Source: Leptobrachium leishanense
Lineage: Eukaryota > Chordata > Amphibia > Anura > Megophryidae
Assembly (NCBI GenBank): GCA_009667805.1
Contig: CM019063.1
Coordinates: 54,916,881 to 54,980,880 of the forward strand
DNA: 64,000 bases
Direction of reading: 5' to 3'
Part shown: in pieces, positions 21,565 through 34,432 of the stretch
Layout: each line of letters starts with the position of its first letter
How positions within the stretch are numbered: the first letter of the stretch is position 1
Notes under the pieces: generated by a model
Databases searched by the model: none
The model's input: only the letters and a program-made list of their open reading frames with translations
What the model was told of the DNA's origin: nothing
Translations under genes and position numbers: made by a program

Positions 21565-22490
21565 ACGTTAGAACCAGAAAGGGAAGTTATACAAGCCAGG
21601 AGTCAGAACCAGAGAGGGAAGTCAGAAAAGCCAGGAGTCAGAACCAGAGAGGGAAGTCAGAAAAGCCAGCAGTCAGAACCAGAGAGGGAAGTTAGACAAG
21701 CCAGCAGTCAGAACCAGAGAGGGAAGTCAGATAAGCCAGGAGTCAGAACCAGAGATGGAAGACTGACACGCAGGAGTCAGAAACAGAGAGGGAAGTCAGA
21801 TAAGCCAGGAGTCAGAACCAGAGAGGGAAGACAGACAAGCAAAGAGTCTGAACCAGAGAAGGAAGTCAGACAAGCCAGGAGTCAGAATCAGAGAGGGAAG
21901 ATAAACAAGCTAGGAGTCAGAACCAGAGAGGGAAGACAGACAAGCCAGGAATCAGAACCAGAGAGGGAAGACAGACAAGCCAGGAATCAGAACCAGAAAG
22001 GGAAGACAGACAAGCCAGGAGTCTAAACCAGAGAAGGAAGTCAGACACGCCAGGAGTCTGAACCAGAGAGGGAAGTCAGATAAGCCAGGAGTCAGAACCA
22101 GAGAGGGAAGTTAGACAAGCCAGGAGTCAGAACCAGAGAGGGAAGACAGACAAACCAGGAGTCAGAACCAGAGAGGGAAGACAGACAAGCCAGGAATCAG
22201 AACCAGAGAGGGAAGACAGACAAGCCAGGAATCAGAACCAGAAAGGGAAGACAGACAAGCCAGGAGTCTGAACCAGAGAAGGAAGTCAGACACGCCAGGA
22301 GTCTGAACCAGAGAGGGAAGTCAGATAAGCCAGGAGTCAGAACCAGAGAGGGAAGTTAGACAAGCCAGGAGTCAGAACCAGAGAGGGAAGACAAACAAAC
22401 CAGGAGTCAGAACCAGAGAGGGGAGACAGACAAGCCAGGAGTCTGAACCAGACAGGGAAGTCAGACTAGCCAAGGTCTATACACAGTAAG
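21565..22490. repeat. Minisatellite, 35-bp unit, about 26 copies
   Basis: The unit contains AAGCCAGGAGTCAGAACCAG then AGAGGGAAG and a GTCAGAC/ACAGAC ending. Copies vary by point changes (GTCTGAACC, AATCAGAACC). Blocks of several units repeat as a group: the order of variants at 21935-22135 recurs at 22175-22375, so a block of about 240 bp has been duplicated. Confidence 0.9.
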
Positions 22491-22512
22491 ATCAGCACAG
22501 CAAGGGTAAAAC

Positions 22513-23061
22513 TAGGGATGTGCGTTTCGGGTTTCGGAATTTCGGAATTTTCACGAAATTTCCCGATTCGTGCTTTCGGATGCGGCGATTTTCCGAAAAT
22601 TTTTAGATCCGAAAATGCCAGATCCGAAAAGTTTTCCGAGCCGAAACGAAATATTTTCGGAATTTTCGAATGTACTTGAAATGTGTCAAATCGAAATTTA
22701 TTGCTTTGAAACGAGGAGAACAGACGTTCCGAAAAACGAAAATGTTCGAAAATACGAAAAGTCGATACAAAAAACGAGCTAAGTGACACGAAAATACGAA
22801 AAATGGTCGAAATTCCGAAACCATTTACAATTTCGAAAAACGAAAATTTCCGAAAATACGAAAAGTCGATACAAAAATGAGCTAAGTGACACGAAAATAC
22901 GAAAAATGGTCGAAATTCCGAAACCATTTACACTTCCGAAAAACGAGTCGAGCCGAACGGAATCGAAACAGAAATCGGTCGAAGCGAGCCGAATCGAAAA
23001 GTTTAAAAATCCGAAAATTCAAATCGAATCGAACTGAAAAAAAAATAGGTGCACAAGCCTA
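22513..23061. mobile_element. Small hAT-type MITE (copy 1, 549 bp)
   Basis: The ends are TAGGGATGTGC and GCACAAGCCTA, and the exact 8-bp duplication GGTAAAAC flanks it at 22505-22512 and 23062-23069. The body is composed of short CGAAA/TTTCG motifs on both strands, giving strong self-complementarity. There is an internal duplication of about 100 bp (AAATACGAAAAATGGTCGAA occurs at two places). It has no transposase. Confidence 0.9.
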
Positions 23062-23069
23062 GGTAAAAC

Positions 23070-23642
23070 ACAAAATAAACCACACAGGAGCAAGAAAGTG
23101 AAAAAGGAATAACCAAACTAAACGATGACAAGGGCAAGGCAAATGGACAAACAAACAGCCAAGGGAAACAGGGAACCAAATATAAACTGAACAAAATAAA
23201 CAAAAGGAAAATAACAGAGGCAAATTCACAAACAGCAGCAAAGGCAAAATAACAGGCAGCAGGATAGATCATTATGTTGGGAGTAGGCCAGTGCTATGAG
23301 TCAGGTGGTCAATGATCTATCAGGCTACAGTGAAATCCTAGAGCGGAAGGTGGAGAGGGATGGACCAGACAAGGGTAAGAGCTGGCATGGATCGGCTCTC
23401 CTATAAGGCTCAGGCTAGAATCGTGACACTACGGGAAACATTGGCTATCCAGAGAGGAAAGAAATCAACACCGGCAAGGGAAGTTCTTCAAAGCAAATGT
23501 TTAACAACGCTGCAAAATAGTGCTATCATTATTCATCTTAAAATCAGTAAATTGCTATTATCCTCAGCTCAAGATTGTTCTGCTATTGGGCTCAATGTAA
23601 AGGAATAATCTATTAAACACAAAGATAACCCTTTTTTTGCCC
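23070..23642. other. Non-coding DNA with A-rich and LTR-like stretches
   Basis: The stretch is rich in ACAAAATAAACAAA-type sequence on the plus strand. A TGTCACGATTC on the minus strand near 23428 could be the start of an LTR, but no second end or duplication was found. Confidence 0.35.
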
Positions 23643-23979
23643 TTAACCCCTTAACGATGGGTGGGCGTCGCCTCTCAGGGTGGCTTAACGCTGGTGAGGC
23701 GTACATGTACGCCTCGCAGACAGGTGCCATCGTGAGATGCAGATTGCGGCCCGCCCTGCAGCCACCGTGCAGGGCGTGTCATTGGCTGCAGGGCGATGGC
23801 CTGAGTTCAGGTCATCCCCGTGCAGCCAATGATGCGTTCTGCGCATTGGCTCGTGCAGGCTGTGGGGAGGGGCAGAGATGGCCCATTGAAGACAGCAGGG
23901 CGTACCTGCACACCCTGCGTCTTCAAAGCCCTCCCGCCGCCAGGGTGGCATAGCACGTCCTCGGGCGATAAGGGGTTAA
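23643..23979. mobile_element. TTAA-bounded MITE, 337 bp
   Basis: TTAACCCCTTA at 23643 and TAAGGGGTTAA ending at 23979 are inverted repeats with TTAA at both outer ends. TTAA targets are typical of piggyBac and Kolobok transposons. The GC-rich interior has several inverted segments such as GCGTACATGTACGC. Confidence 0.65.
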
Positions 23980-24052
23980 ATAATTGGGCAGGTCCTGCTG
24001 ACAGCCTCTCCCAGTTATTTGTTATTATTATTTTTTTCTTTTTTAGGTGATT

Positions 24053-25217
24053 TTAACCACTTCGCTGCGGAGGACGCGCTGAGCACGTCCTCCCTTCGCA
24101 GCCAGCGATCGGCCAGATTCCGGCCGATCGCTTTGCCCCCCCAGTGCAGGCTGACATCCTTGATGTCAGCCCGGCACTCCGGGACCGCCGCGGGCACAAT
24201 AGATGTCATTGCGGCGGCGCGATGACATCTATTTCAGGCGCCCCCCCGCGAGTGTGGAGGAGGTGCCTGAAAGGGAGGGTTGGAGGTCCTTTGGACCTCT
24301 CTCCCTCCCGATCGCTGGGGGCCTGAGCTTAATGTCAGGCACCGTTTGGAAGGGCACAGCCTGCCCTTCCAAACGGTACCTGGCATTAACCCCTTGGGGG
24401 CCGGATCACGATTCGGTGCCGAAAAGCACCGGATCGTGATTTTCTCCCGGGGCTGGCCGGCATCTTGGATGTCGGCCAAGCTTCTGGGAACTCCCCTTGA
24501 CGACTGGCGTCATCGTGCATAGTGCGATGATGTTAGTCTTGGAGTTAACCCCTTGCTGCCACTAATGGTTGAGATAGGGGGTTCCAATGAGCCACCTATC
24601 TCCCCATCCGTGGCAGCTAGGGGTTAATGTTTGATATCGTTGGATCGGCCAGAGCATGGCCTTTCCAACGATACCAAACATGACCATATCAAAAGTTTTT
24701 TAAAAAAAATAAAAGAATATATAAGCAAAATAATAATAAAAAAAATTAACAAGTTTTTTTTTATTTGTTTTGTTAATGCACCAATATTATTCCCATTTAA
24801 TTTATAATGTGAACAATAATGCGGCACTAACGATTTCTGTATGGGGTGCGTTTGTTAAAAAAAGTTTTCCCCCAAAAAAATTTAACGAGACCCCATTTCT
24901 AATTTTTTTAACAAGCGCAACTCATATAAAATATAACCGCAAACGCTCGCATGTTAAAATGTGAAAAAAAAACACTTTACACGTTGTAAGTTACTGAAAA
25001 TTCAAATTTTATTGCATATTTTGTTATAATATACAGACAGGACATAACATATACATATAATAATGATATATTATGAATCTGCAGAGTCTGCCGGAAAGAA
25101 CGATATTTTATTATATGACCCAGACATATTATATAAGGCTTCAAAACGCGGTGAGCGAAACCGGTAAAGATGACCTCGGCACACAGGCGGGAAATGCCTC
25201 AGCAGTGAAAGGGTTAA
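24053..25217. mobile_element. TTAA-bounded non-autonomous element, 1.16 kb
   Basis: TTAACCACTTCGCTGCGGAGG at the left matches the inverse of the right end (TTAACCCTTTCACTGCTGAGG read on the minus strand). TTAA lies at both edges. The interior contains hairpins, for example 24335-24395 around an inverted ACCGTTTGGAAGGGCA, and 24628-24682. No transposase is visible. A related segment lies at 33835-33965. Confidence 0.6.
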
Positions 25218-25575
25218 TCACCTTTTCTCTCTCACTGCGCGCTGCCCCTACTCTTTGGCTCAGGGACTCCCGAACACGGTGGTCCTTCCACTTCACCCAG
25301 CTATATCTCCAGATCAGGGCACCAGGGAGGGGGAGAGAAGGGGGGGTCACTCCTCACATCCCAACCACTTAAAAAAGATAAAGTCGTCAGGGTGAGCAGA
25401 GTGTTTCCTTAATTAATTATATAAATACATTTAGTTGCAAACAGCCGTTTCCTACCAATTGTGACTTCTACCTATTCAACTGCATTATGCGTTTTTTAAG
25501 ACAGGTTTTCAGAATAGCTTTTTTTAGAATGTCAATGCAATGGAGAAGGCGTGCATGAAAAGTCACTTGGTTTAT

Positions 25576-26198
25576 TTAACCCCTTCAATCCCGCGATTTA
25601 GATAACTCGAGTCTTCAAAGTCACCATCGAGCTATCTCGATCTGTAGCTGATCAGGGCAAAAGCAATAGAAATTCATTTGTTGCAAGCAAATTTCTTTGC
25701 ATTTGAGTTCCAGACCATGTCGTTAATTCTTTAGCAGCGTGTGCATGAAGCCTGAGACGACAACACTTTTTAAAACCAGCTGGGGAACGTGTCTGAAAGA
25801 CATCTCCCCGAATGATCCTGCAGTGAGACCTGAACTGCAGTAACTATTTTTGGCCAGCAGATGTCGACATCTCCCTGCCAAACAGGTTATTACAGTAAAG
25901 AATACACTGGGAATATCCCTAAATATTTTTTAATGTCGGGGTTATTCAGAGAAAGGTGAAAACCAGGAGAACTGTCAGGAGAAGAGAACAATCTAGACCA
26001 AATAGCCGATTTGGAAAGTGAGATAAATGGGAGAATTTTGACCTAGAATTTTCACTTCTCCAGTCATTCTCCTGAGTTTCACTTTTCTTTGAATAGACCT
26101 GTGTATCATTAATTAAAAATGATTTTCCAAAAAAAACAATGGTTCCTGAAAGGTGTTTTTTTTTTTTTTTTTTTGGATAGTAACTGTGAAGGGGTTAA
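25576..26198. mobile_element. TTAA-bounded element, 623 bp, carrying a MITE
   Basis: TTAACCCCTTCAATCC at 25576 and GTGAAGGGGTTAA ending at 26198 are inverted ends. The interior segment 25770-25920 (AAACCAGCTGGGGAA, then GACATCTCCCC, then GGCCAGCAGATG) recurs in the element at 52785-53545, so they are one family. A CAGGT-family MITE has inserted at 25937-26101. Confidence 0.65.
25937..26101. mobile_element. Small palindromic MITE (copy 4)
   Basis: The element runs from CGGGGTTATTCAGAGAAAGG to TTTGAATAGACCTG, 165 bp. The 3-bp duplication TGT flanks it at 25934-25936 and 26102-26104. One end is the CAGGG type and the other the CAGGT type, so it joins the two subfamilies. Confidence 0.8.
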
Positions 26199-27161
26199 AT
26201 TCTGTTACTTTTTTCTCTGTTACTTTTTTTTCTCTAACGATGACGCCAAATTGATTACATTCCTGCACATGTTAATGTCCCACCTCTCTTTTTTATTTTT
26301 TTGCCCCTGCCTTTAAAATCCCATCATGTAACGACCACGTTAAGCAGACGAGCGGCCGAAATCCAATAGGATGACCTTGAGATAATTATATTGTTTAATT
26401 ATGACATTGATTTCTGCCGAGGTGCTGCTGATGTGTGCATGTTGGTTACGATAAATCACGCTGGGTGAAAAGGCTTCTTATTTCTGCCAGAGTTTTCATT
26501 TATCATTCCAAACACAACTTTATCCGGGGGTAACCCGAAAGTTGACACAATCTTTGCAGAACGAGTTTTAAAAAAAAAAAAAATACAAAAAAAAGAAAAT
26601 CATCAAAAAAGCCTCCAGGCAAAGCTGACACATCACTACAGACAAGGTGTGCATCCGACGCGTTTCATCCCAAGACCTTTAATCTCCCTATGTGACCGAG
26701 GGAAAAAAAAAAGTGATATCTTGCAGTAATAATGAAGAGACTGTAAAAGTGTTCTACGTTTTTATTTTTACTCATTTTGCTTTAAAATCTAAAAAAAACA
26801 ACCATTAAGAGCAATAACGCCTGCATAAAAAAACATTGTAAGGGTTAATTCGAAGAGCGCCGATCTTGCCACCGTGCAGTGTAAAAAAATCCAATGTTAA
26901 AAAAATTATCGTATTTATTTATTTTTCACCCGTTTATTCTTTTCATTTTCAGCAAAACGTCTTATTATTTATTTATCTACTAGAAATTTTTTGGTATTTT
27001 ATTTTTTAGATCAAATTTCTGATTCCCATTTCTTTTAACCTGCCTGGCGGTATTCCCGAGTGTGACTCGGGGTTAAATTTCGCTGCCGCGATCGGTAACC
27101 CCCGAGCCACACTCGGGCTGTATACATACTCGCCGCATCCTTCACTCCCTCGCCGTCTCAG
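26199..27161. other. Non-coding DNA, probably in part unique
   Basis: There is no gene. At about 26630-26690 the minus strand reads GATTAAAGG, then GGGATGAAACGCGTCGG, a decayed resemblance to a hammerhead core plus GAAACGCGTC, so an old Penelope-like fragment may be present. 26340-26540 shows no repeat signature and may be host sequence. Confidence 0.4.
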
Positions 27162-27169
27162 CAGTCAAC

Positions 27170-27617
27170 TAGGGATGTGCGTTTCGGGTTTCGGAATTTC
27201 GGAATTTTCACTAAATTTCCCGATTCGTGTTTTCGGATGCGGCCGTTTTTCCGAAAATTTTTAGATCCGAAAATGGCAGATCCGAAAAGTTTTCCGAGCC
27301 GAAACGAAATATTTTCGGAATTTTCGAATGGACTTGAAATGTGTCAAATCGAAATTTATTTTCACTCTATTCATGATTTCGGGTTCCGAAAAATACGAAA
27401 ATTTCCGAAATCTCGAAAAGTCGATACAAAAAACGAGCTAAGTGATCCGAAAATACGAAAAATGGTCGATATTCCTAAAAAAAAATGTACACGAAAAACG
27501 AGTCGAACCGAACCGAATCGAAACAGAAATCGGTCGAAACGAGCCGAATCGAAAAGTTTAAACATCCGAATGAGCCGAACCGAATCGAACCGAAAAAAAA
27601 ATTGGTGCACAAGCCTA
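27170..27617. mobile_element. Small hAT-type MITE (copy 2, 448 bp)
   Basis: It is the same family as 22513-23061: ends TAGGGATGTGC and GCACAAGCCTA, with the exact 8-bp duplication CAGTCAAC at 27162-27169 and 27618-27625. It lacks the internal duplication of the other copy. Confidence 0.9.
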
Positions 27618-27765
27618 CAGTCAACGCATTGTGATCGCGGCAGCCGGCGACTTTGCTTCCTGGTTCCGCCCCCTGCGAGCCACGCGACGCAGGGGGGGCG
27701 GGACCAGGCGGCAAATTTGGAAAAAAAATAAAAAATACTGTAAAAATACTGTAAAATAATCTTTT

Positions 27766-28120
27766 TGGGTGCTGGGATTCCTGTTCAGATGTGGACTCCT
27801 TTGCCAATGAAATATACAGGACACGGGGGGTACTAAAAAAGAGTATTTATTCTCAAAGCAGCTTTACAGAAATAAAAAGCAAATCAAAATCATTTCTAGA
27901 ATGTAATAAGGCTTTGCAATACAGGTTTCGCTGGTGCTTGCCCAGATCCACCAGCAAAACTTGTATTGCAAAGCCTTATTACATTATAGAAATGATTTTG
28001 ATTTGCTTTTTATTTCTGTAAAGCTGCTTTGAGAATAAATACTCTTTTTTTAGTACCCCCCGTGTCCTGTATATTTCATTGGCAAAGGAGTGCACATCTG
28101 AACAAGAATCCCAGCACCCA
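27766..28120. repeat. Large palindrome with decayed hammerhead centre
   Basis: The left arm starts GGGTGCTGGGATTCCTGTTC and the right arm ends with its inverse; arms of about 165 bp flank a short centre at 27925-27955. Each arm carries an AATAAATACTC stretch. The minus strand across the centre reads CTGGTGGATCTGG, then CACCAGCGAAACC, which looks like a hammerhead core with CTGATGA decayed to CTGGTGG. The layout matches the inverted pair at 11495-12749. Confidence 0.6.
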
Positions 28121-28369
28121 GAGGAAAGAGGTGTGTTTTTGGTTTGATTATATTATTAAATATAATTTATTTGCCTTATTTTGGATAATTATTTTTGGGA
28201 TAATAAATTATTATTTCGGGTTTCAAACTTAATCTGTCTCCGTGTGTTTACTAGACTCTTGCTTGCGCGGATTTCAGTGAGTTATTCCTAATTATTACAG
28301 GCTTACTATATAAAACAACATATTTCCTTTCCAAAAAAATTGAAACGCTTTTAGACACAAAATTTTGAA
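28121..28369. other. AT-rich non-coding DNA
   Basis: Nothing recognisable. Confidence 0.5.
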
Positions 28370-28705
28370 AAAATTAGACCGCCATGGAGGTTAATGGTGT
28401 TTTTTTTCTTTTTCTTTTTATAGGACCTTTATTATTATTTCCACACATTTTTGTGCATTTTTATTGCTTTAAATGCCTTTTAAAGAATAGTAGAGTCCCT
28501 TTTTTTTTTCTCTGAAGTTCGGCGGCGTTCGGCTGTCAGTTCGGCCCTCTTCGGCAGCTCAACATTCGGTGCACTTTGAGAACCCTGTAGTGAATAGTGA
28601 ATTCCCCGCAGGGTTGGCGCACTGGAATCGCCGAATCGCAGCGATGTGCGCCAAACAGAAAAGCCCCGATTACCCTGACATTTCGGTGCTTTTTGAATAA
28701 CCCTT
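28370..28705. mobile_element. Fragment of a 0.9-kb CAGGG-family element (right half)
   Basis: An AT-rich centre passes into GTTCGGCGGCGTTCGG-type GC-rich sequence and ends GTGCTTTTTGAATAACCC, the right end of the family. The left half is missing. Confidence 0.6.
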
Positions 28706-28867
28706 TAAGGGCACTATCGCTTTGCCCTCAATAAAACCGGGATGCAGAAAGGGAATCGATCGCTAATTTCCCCTTTGCGTCCTGTTTTCACTATCAGATC
28801 GCGGGGCAGACGCTGAGTGCAGCACCCCGTCCTATAGCGGCCGCCAGGCTCACGGATGCTGGGAGTT

Positions 28868-29300
28868 TCAATGTTAAAAATATTCCCGTTTTTATTAAAT
28901 ATTTATTAAACTGTTCATTCTTTTAATTTGCAGCAAAAAGTCTATTTTTTTAGGATTTTTATAGGCATTTTTCGGCAAATTTGTTTTTCAGATTTTTTGT
29001 TAAATAAAGTTCTTTTTCTGTAACACACCTTTTTTATTATTATTCATAGGATCTTATATATCATTTTCAGGCTTTGTCATGCAGGCTTTTCCAAAAATTT
29101 GTTGTGGTTTTTTAACCCGTTCGGCGTCTTGTCTGCATTTCTCTGTGGCGTTCGGCGGGTTGTCAGCGGCATTCAGTGGTCTGTTCGGCAGGTTGTCGGC
29201 AGCTTGTGGGTACGTTCCGCGGCTCTTCCGCGTATAGCGACACTCGTTCGGCAGGTTTGCAAAACGAGGGGTTATGGTTCCATGGTACTAGCCACAGGAC
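28868..29300. mobile_element. Second fragment of a 0.9-kb CAGGG-family element
   Basis: AATGTTAAAAATATTCCCG and the following poly-T-rich part match the centre of the copies at 16100 and 55890, followed by GTTCGGCGG-type sequence. Neither terminus is kept. Confidence 0.6.
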
Positions 29301-29314
29301 AAGTTAATTAGTTA

Positions 29315-29715
29315 TGCGTATACCCAGATATCAGACCCCAAATCAGATCCCCAGATATCAGATCCCAAATCAGACACCCAGATCAGACCCCCAAGTCAGA
29401 CCCCCAGATCAGACGCCGAGATATCAGACCCCGAGATATCAGACACCCAGATCAGACCCACAGGTTATCAGAGCCCCAGATCAGACCCCAAGATATCAGA
29501 CCCCCAGATCAGACCCCCAGGATATCAGACCACCAGATAAGACCCCCAAATCAGACCCCCAGATCAGACCCCAAGATAACAGACCCCAAGATAACAGACC
29601 CCAAGATATCAGACCCCCAGATATCAGACCCTAAGATATCAGACCCCAAGATATTAGACCCCCAGGATATCAGACCCCCAGATCAGACCCCAAGATATCA
29701 GACCCCAGATACAGT
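29315..29715. repeat. Degenerate tandem repeat of AGATATCAGACCCC type
   Basis: Short units of about 14-17 bp (CAGATCAGACCCC, AGATATCAGACCCC) repeat irregularly for 400 bp. They keep one frame open for 106 codons rich in Pro, Gln and Arg, which is a by-product of the repeat. Confidence 0.9.
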
Positions 29716-30284
29716 TTACCCAGACATCAAAGCCAAATCTGGAGTGAGGGATCCGCATGGTAACTGGCAGTGGTAGGCATGGGCGGCAGACATCCAGCAT
29801 GCCCTCTCTGACTTCATCAGAGGGGGCCAGCTGCCATTTTAGAATATCTGGCGGCTGGGCCTAGGTAGGCCGCAGTGACTCCTCCGAGTCCTGTGGACTA
29901 TACCAAACACAGCTGCCGCCAGAGTGATCAACTAAGCGGCTGCGAGGGCTCATAGTGGCGGCTTTCTTTGCTGCCCTCTGGAAAAGTGCCCCTCTAGGCC
30001 TTGTCGGCTTAGGCCAAGATACAGCACTGAGTGTTTGGACCTTGTGATCCTAACGCTAGTTACTCTTTACTTGCACTTTGCGCTACCCATGTTAAGTATA
30101 GGGAGTGCAAAGTACAGTAAACTCGTGCAATAAAGCGCTACTGCCGGGTTTTTTAGCCCGTTAGCGAATCGGAGGTGATTCAGGCACAGCGCTATCACCT
30201 CCTGCAAGCTGACGCTCACGCTAGTGTTAGTTTGAAGGAGGTGATAATGCCCTGTTTGTGAACGCAATGTAATTTGAATTGGCC
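29716..30284. other. Non-coding DNA
   Basis: No gene seen. A hairpin is possible around 30180-30245, where GGAGGTGAT and TATCACCTCC flank AGCTGACGCT. Confidence 0.4.
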
Positions 30285-30850
30285 ATTCTTACGATTCTTA
30301 TGAATAAACAGACGTATTCCATAGGATTCAATGTAAAAACACAATATCTTCTTTATTTTATTTTTTAAAGACCGTTTATTCTTTTTATTTTTTGCAAAAA
30401 CCCTTTTTATCTTTTTATTTTTTTAAAAAGTTTTTTCTATTTTTTGCATTTTTTTAGACGACATTTTTGTTTTTCTTACTTTTTAAAAGACGTTATTTTT
30501 TTATTTTTTGTAACAGACCTTTTTATTCTTTTTTTAAAGGACCTTTTTTATTATTTAGACACAATTTACAACATTTTTACTGATTTATTCTCCTATTAGT
30601 CTTCCTATTTTTTATTTTTTTTTGCAGATTTCGCCGTTGCTAATTCGGTGCAGTTTGGTGGTTCTTGCCAGAGTCCGATAACTGCTTTGGCGATTCCAGT
30701 TTTGGCAAAATACGATAACCATTCACTAAATAGTGATTGCACTGTATTTTTGGCAAAATGGAATCGCCAAAATGTTGCGAAATGGACCGAAAAGCTAAGC
30801 ACCAACATTGAACGCGATTTCGGTGGGTTAAGACTTATACTCCTGTAATG
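30285..30850. mobile_element. Diverged CAGGG-family-like fragment
   Basis: A TTCCATAGGATTCAATGTAA start, a long T-rich centre with ACCGTTTATTC, and a right part with TTCGGTGCAG and TTGGCGATTCC follow the layout of the 0.9-kb family. The ends are degraded. Confidence 0.45.
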
Positions 30851-30859
30851 CTTTTCCTC

Positions 30860-31684
30860 GTTGCAGTTCCCAATTACCGGCTCGGCCTGGATAGGGGTCA
30901 ATGTTGATGGCATTAAATATCATCAAACTCTGTTGGAACTTCTCGTAGAAGGTGAAAGTCGGCGTTGCAGCTGTATAAGCGATACCTGTAACATGGATTT
31001 ACACATGCAACAATCTGGAGCGGATACGTTGAGAGCTCCTTTCCATCTTCCCCAATTTTCCCCTAGAGTCAACGCGAGTTATGAGACGCAGTTGGGATCC
31101 CAAGATGCCCGAGCAAGCATTGAAGAGAGGAAACATAGAATTATTGCTGGCAGGAAGACGTATCGTTAGTCCTTGGAAGACAAGTTATTTTTGCGGATAA
31201 ATTTATTTTCTCCATGATGCTGCGGGTGACGCATCTAAGGGAGGTTTGTGTATCTTTATAGAATCGATGGATCGTAATGGAGACAATAAATTGTGATGTT
31301 GACTTCCTCGTCGGTGGCGTAACATGGCATTTTGAGGGACGTCCTGGAAGATTAAAGTGTCAGCGTGCAGGCAGGGGCAGTCTTATCTTTTTTGGTGATT
31401 GGAGGGGGGGTCTTACAGAGGAAAATATAAGCCATCGTTTTTCTGTCCTGGTTGAGGAGTGATTAATTTTGCTTCGTGTTGTAATTTTCTCCTTCCGTGA
31501 AACATGTTGACGGCTCACAGTGTGATGTAGTTGTCGGCAATTCAATTGTTGGTTTAATAGCCATGAATCCGCACCGTAATGAGCTCAGTATTATTTATCT
31601 CTCAACCACCCAGTTAAAAGTGATTAAACAAGTATAATGTTATTGTTGTGGAAGTGATCCTTCGAATCGACTGCGGAGATAACC
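30860..31684. other. Non-coding DNA
   Basis: A 102-codon frame (30861-31169, plus) has no motif I recognise. Nothing else is visible. Confidence 0.4.
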
Positions 31685-31686
31685 TA

Positions 31687-33300
<1,614 letters not shown>

Positions 33301-33302
33301 TA

Positions 33303-33834
33303 GTACACTACTACAGTTACAAGGTGTTAGAAATGAAAAGCGTCAACTTACAGTTCTGGAGGCCCAGTGGCAGGTAAAGCACAGATTGGGTGGCTGGTAG
33401 GTTGCATATTAGGCGTCGTAACAGGAGGATTAGGCATTTGCAGGGTTGTATGGTTCCTTGGTCAAGGCTGTCAGCTTTGGTTCGTGAATGGAGGGTCTTA
33501 TCCGAATTTGAAGCAGGCGGCTGAGGTTCGTGATAGATGAGTCTTAGCAGTAGTTGATATAGGCGGCTGAGGGTCATAACCTTAGTCAAAAATCCAATCC
33601 GGGTCATACACAGGCTATCGAGGGGTGCGTGGTACAGAATAGGGCTTTGCAAGGAAAGGGTGGTTGGTTATCAAGCTGGGGTCATACACAAGGAGGCCAT
33701 AGGGCAAATAATTGGTGGCTGAGAAGATACAGAAAAAGGAGGGGCTTAATTATTGAGCACCACTGAACCAGCACTCTCGTTTTTATATTTGGTGCCCCGC
33801 CAACTAACGATGACGTCAGACTCACCGTCAGACT
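33303..33834. other. Non-coding DNA
   Basis: A loosely repeated GGCGGCTGAGG-type stretch occurs at 33515 and 33565. No gene is visible. Confidence 0.4.
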
Positions 33835-34432
33835 TTATTTATTTATTTTTCTAAATTTCTTTTTCACCAAACATGGTCATGTTTGGTAACATTGGAAAGG
33901 CCATGCTCATGACCCTCTAGCTGCAAAAGGACCACTCTATCTCCACCACGGGGCAGCTAGGGGTTAATTGCCCAACTGACATAATCATGCACATGCGCGA
34001 TGACATCAGTGGGTGGGGGGAAGCCCCAGAGGCTTGGCTGACATTCAAGATGTCAGCCACTTCCAGTACAAGTCCGTTATCAACATGTAAGGAGTTAAAG
34101 AGAGGCATCGCTGTAAAGGTCACACTGTGACCTTTCCAGCAATGCCTCTCTTTTTTTTCTTAATTCCTGGTCGTTCGGGAGGGAGATGGGTCCAAAGGAC
34201 CTCGTCCTCTCTTTCAGGCACTCTCCTGGCTGTCCATAAAATCGGCGATGACATCAGTGCGACGGCTGGGGTCCATAAAACCGGAGGAAGTCAGACCACT
34301 ACAGGATGACGGCCAGAGAGGTAAGTATAGGGAGGGGGGATAGTAGCCCATGATGTAAGGGTACGTCCTTGGTCCTTAAGTGACCTTCTTCTCAGGACAT
34401 ACCCTGTACATCATTGGTCCTTACAGGGTTAA
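33835..34432. repeat. TTAA-family element remnant
   Basis: Segment 33868-33965 (CCAAACATGG, then GGAAAGGCCATGCTC, then GGCAGCTAGGGGTTAA) matches in part the interior of the element at 24053-25217. The right end is CTTACAGGGTTAA at 34420-34432. A hairpin lies at 34097-34153 (GAGAGGCAT with its inverse). The left end is not clear. Confidence 0.5.

Noticed and set aside
22466..22927. Phenylalanine- and serine-rich 153-codon frame, possible membrane protein
   Set aside because: It translates the TTTCG-rich MITE and its internal duplication; the second MITE copy gives a similar accidental frame.
26630..26690. Hammerhead core on the minus strand with GAAACGCGTC
   Set aside because: Only the 3' half is recognisable; the CTGATGA half reads AGATTAAAG.
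29314..29634. Proline- and glutamine-rich 106-codon protein
   Set aside because: It is a direct translation of a degenerate AGATATCAGACCCC repeat.
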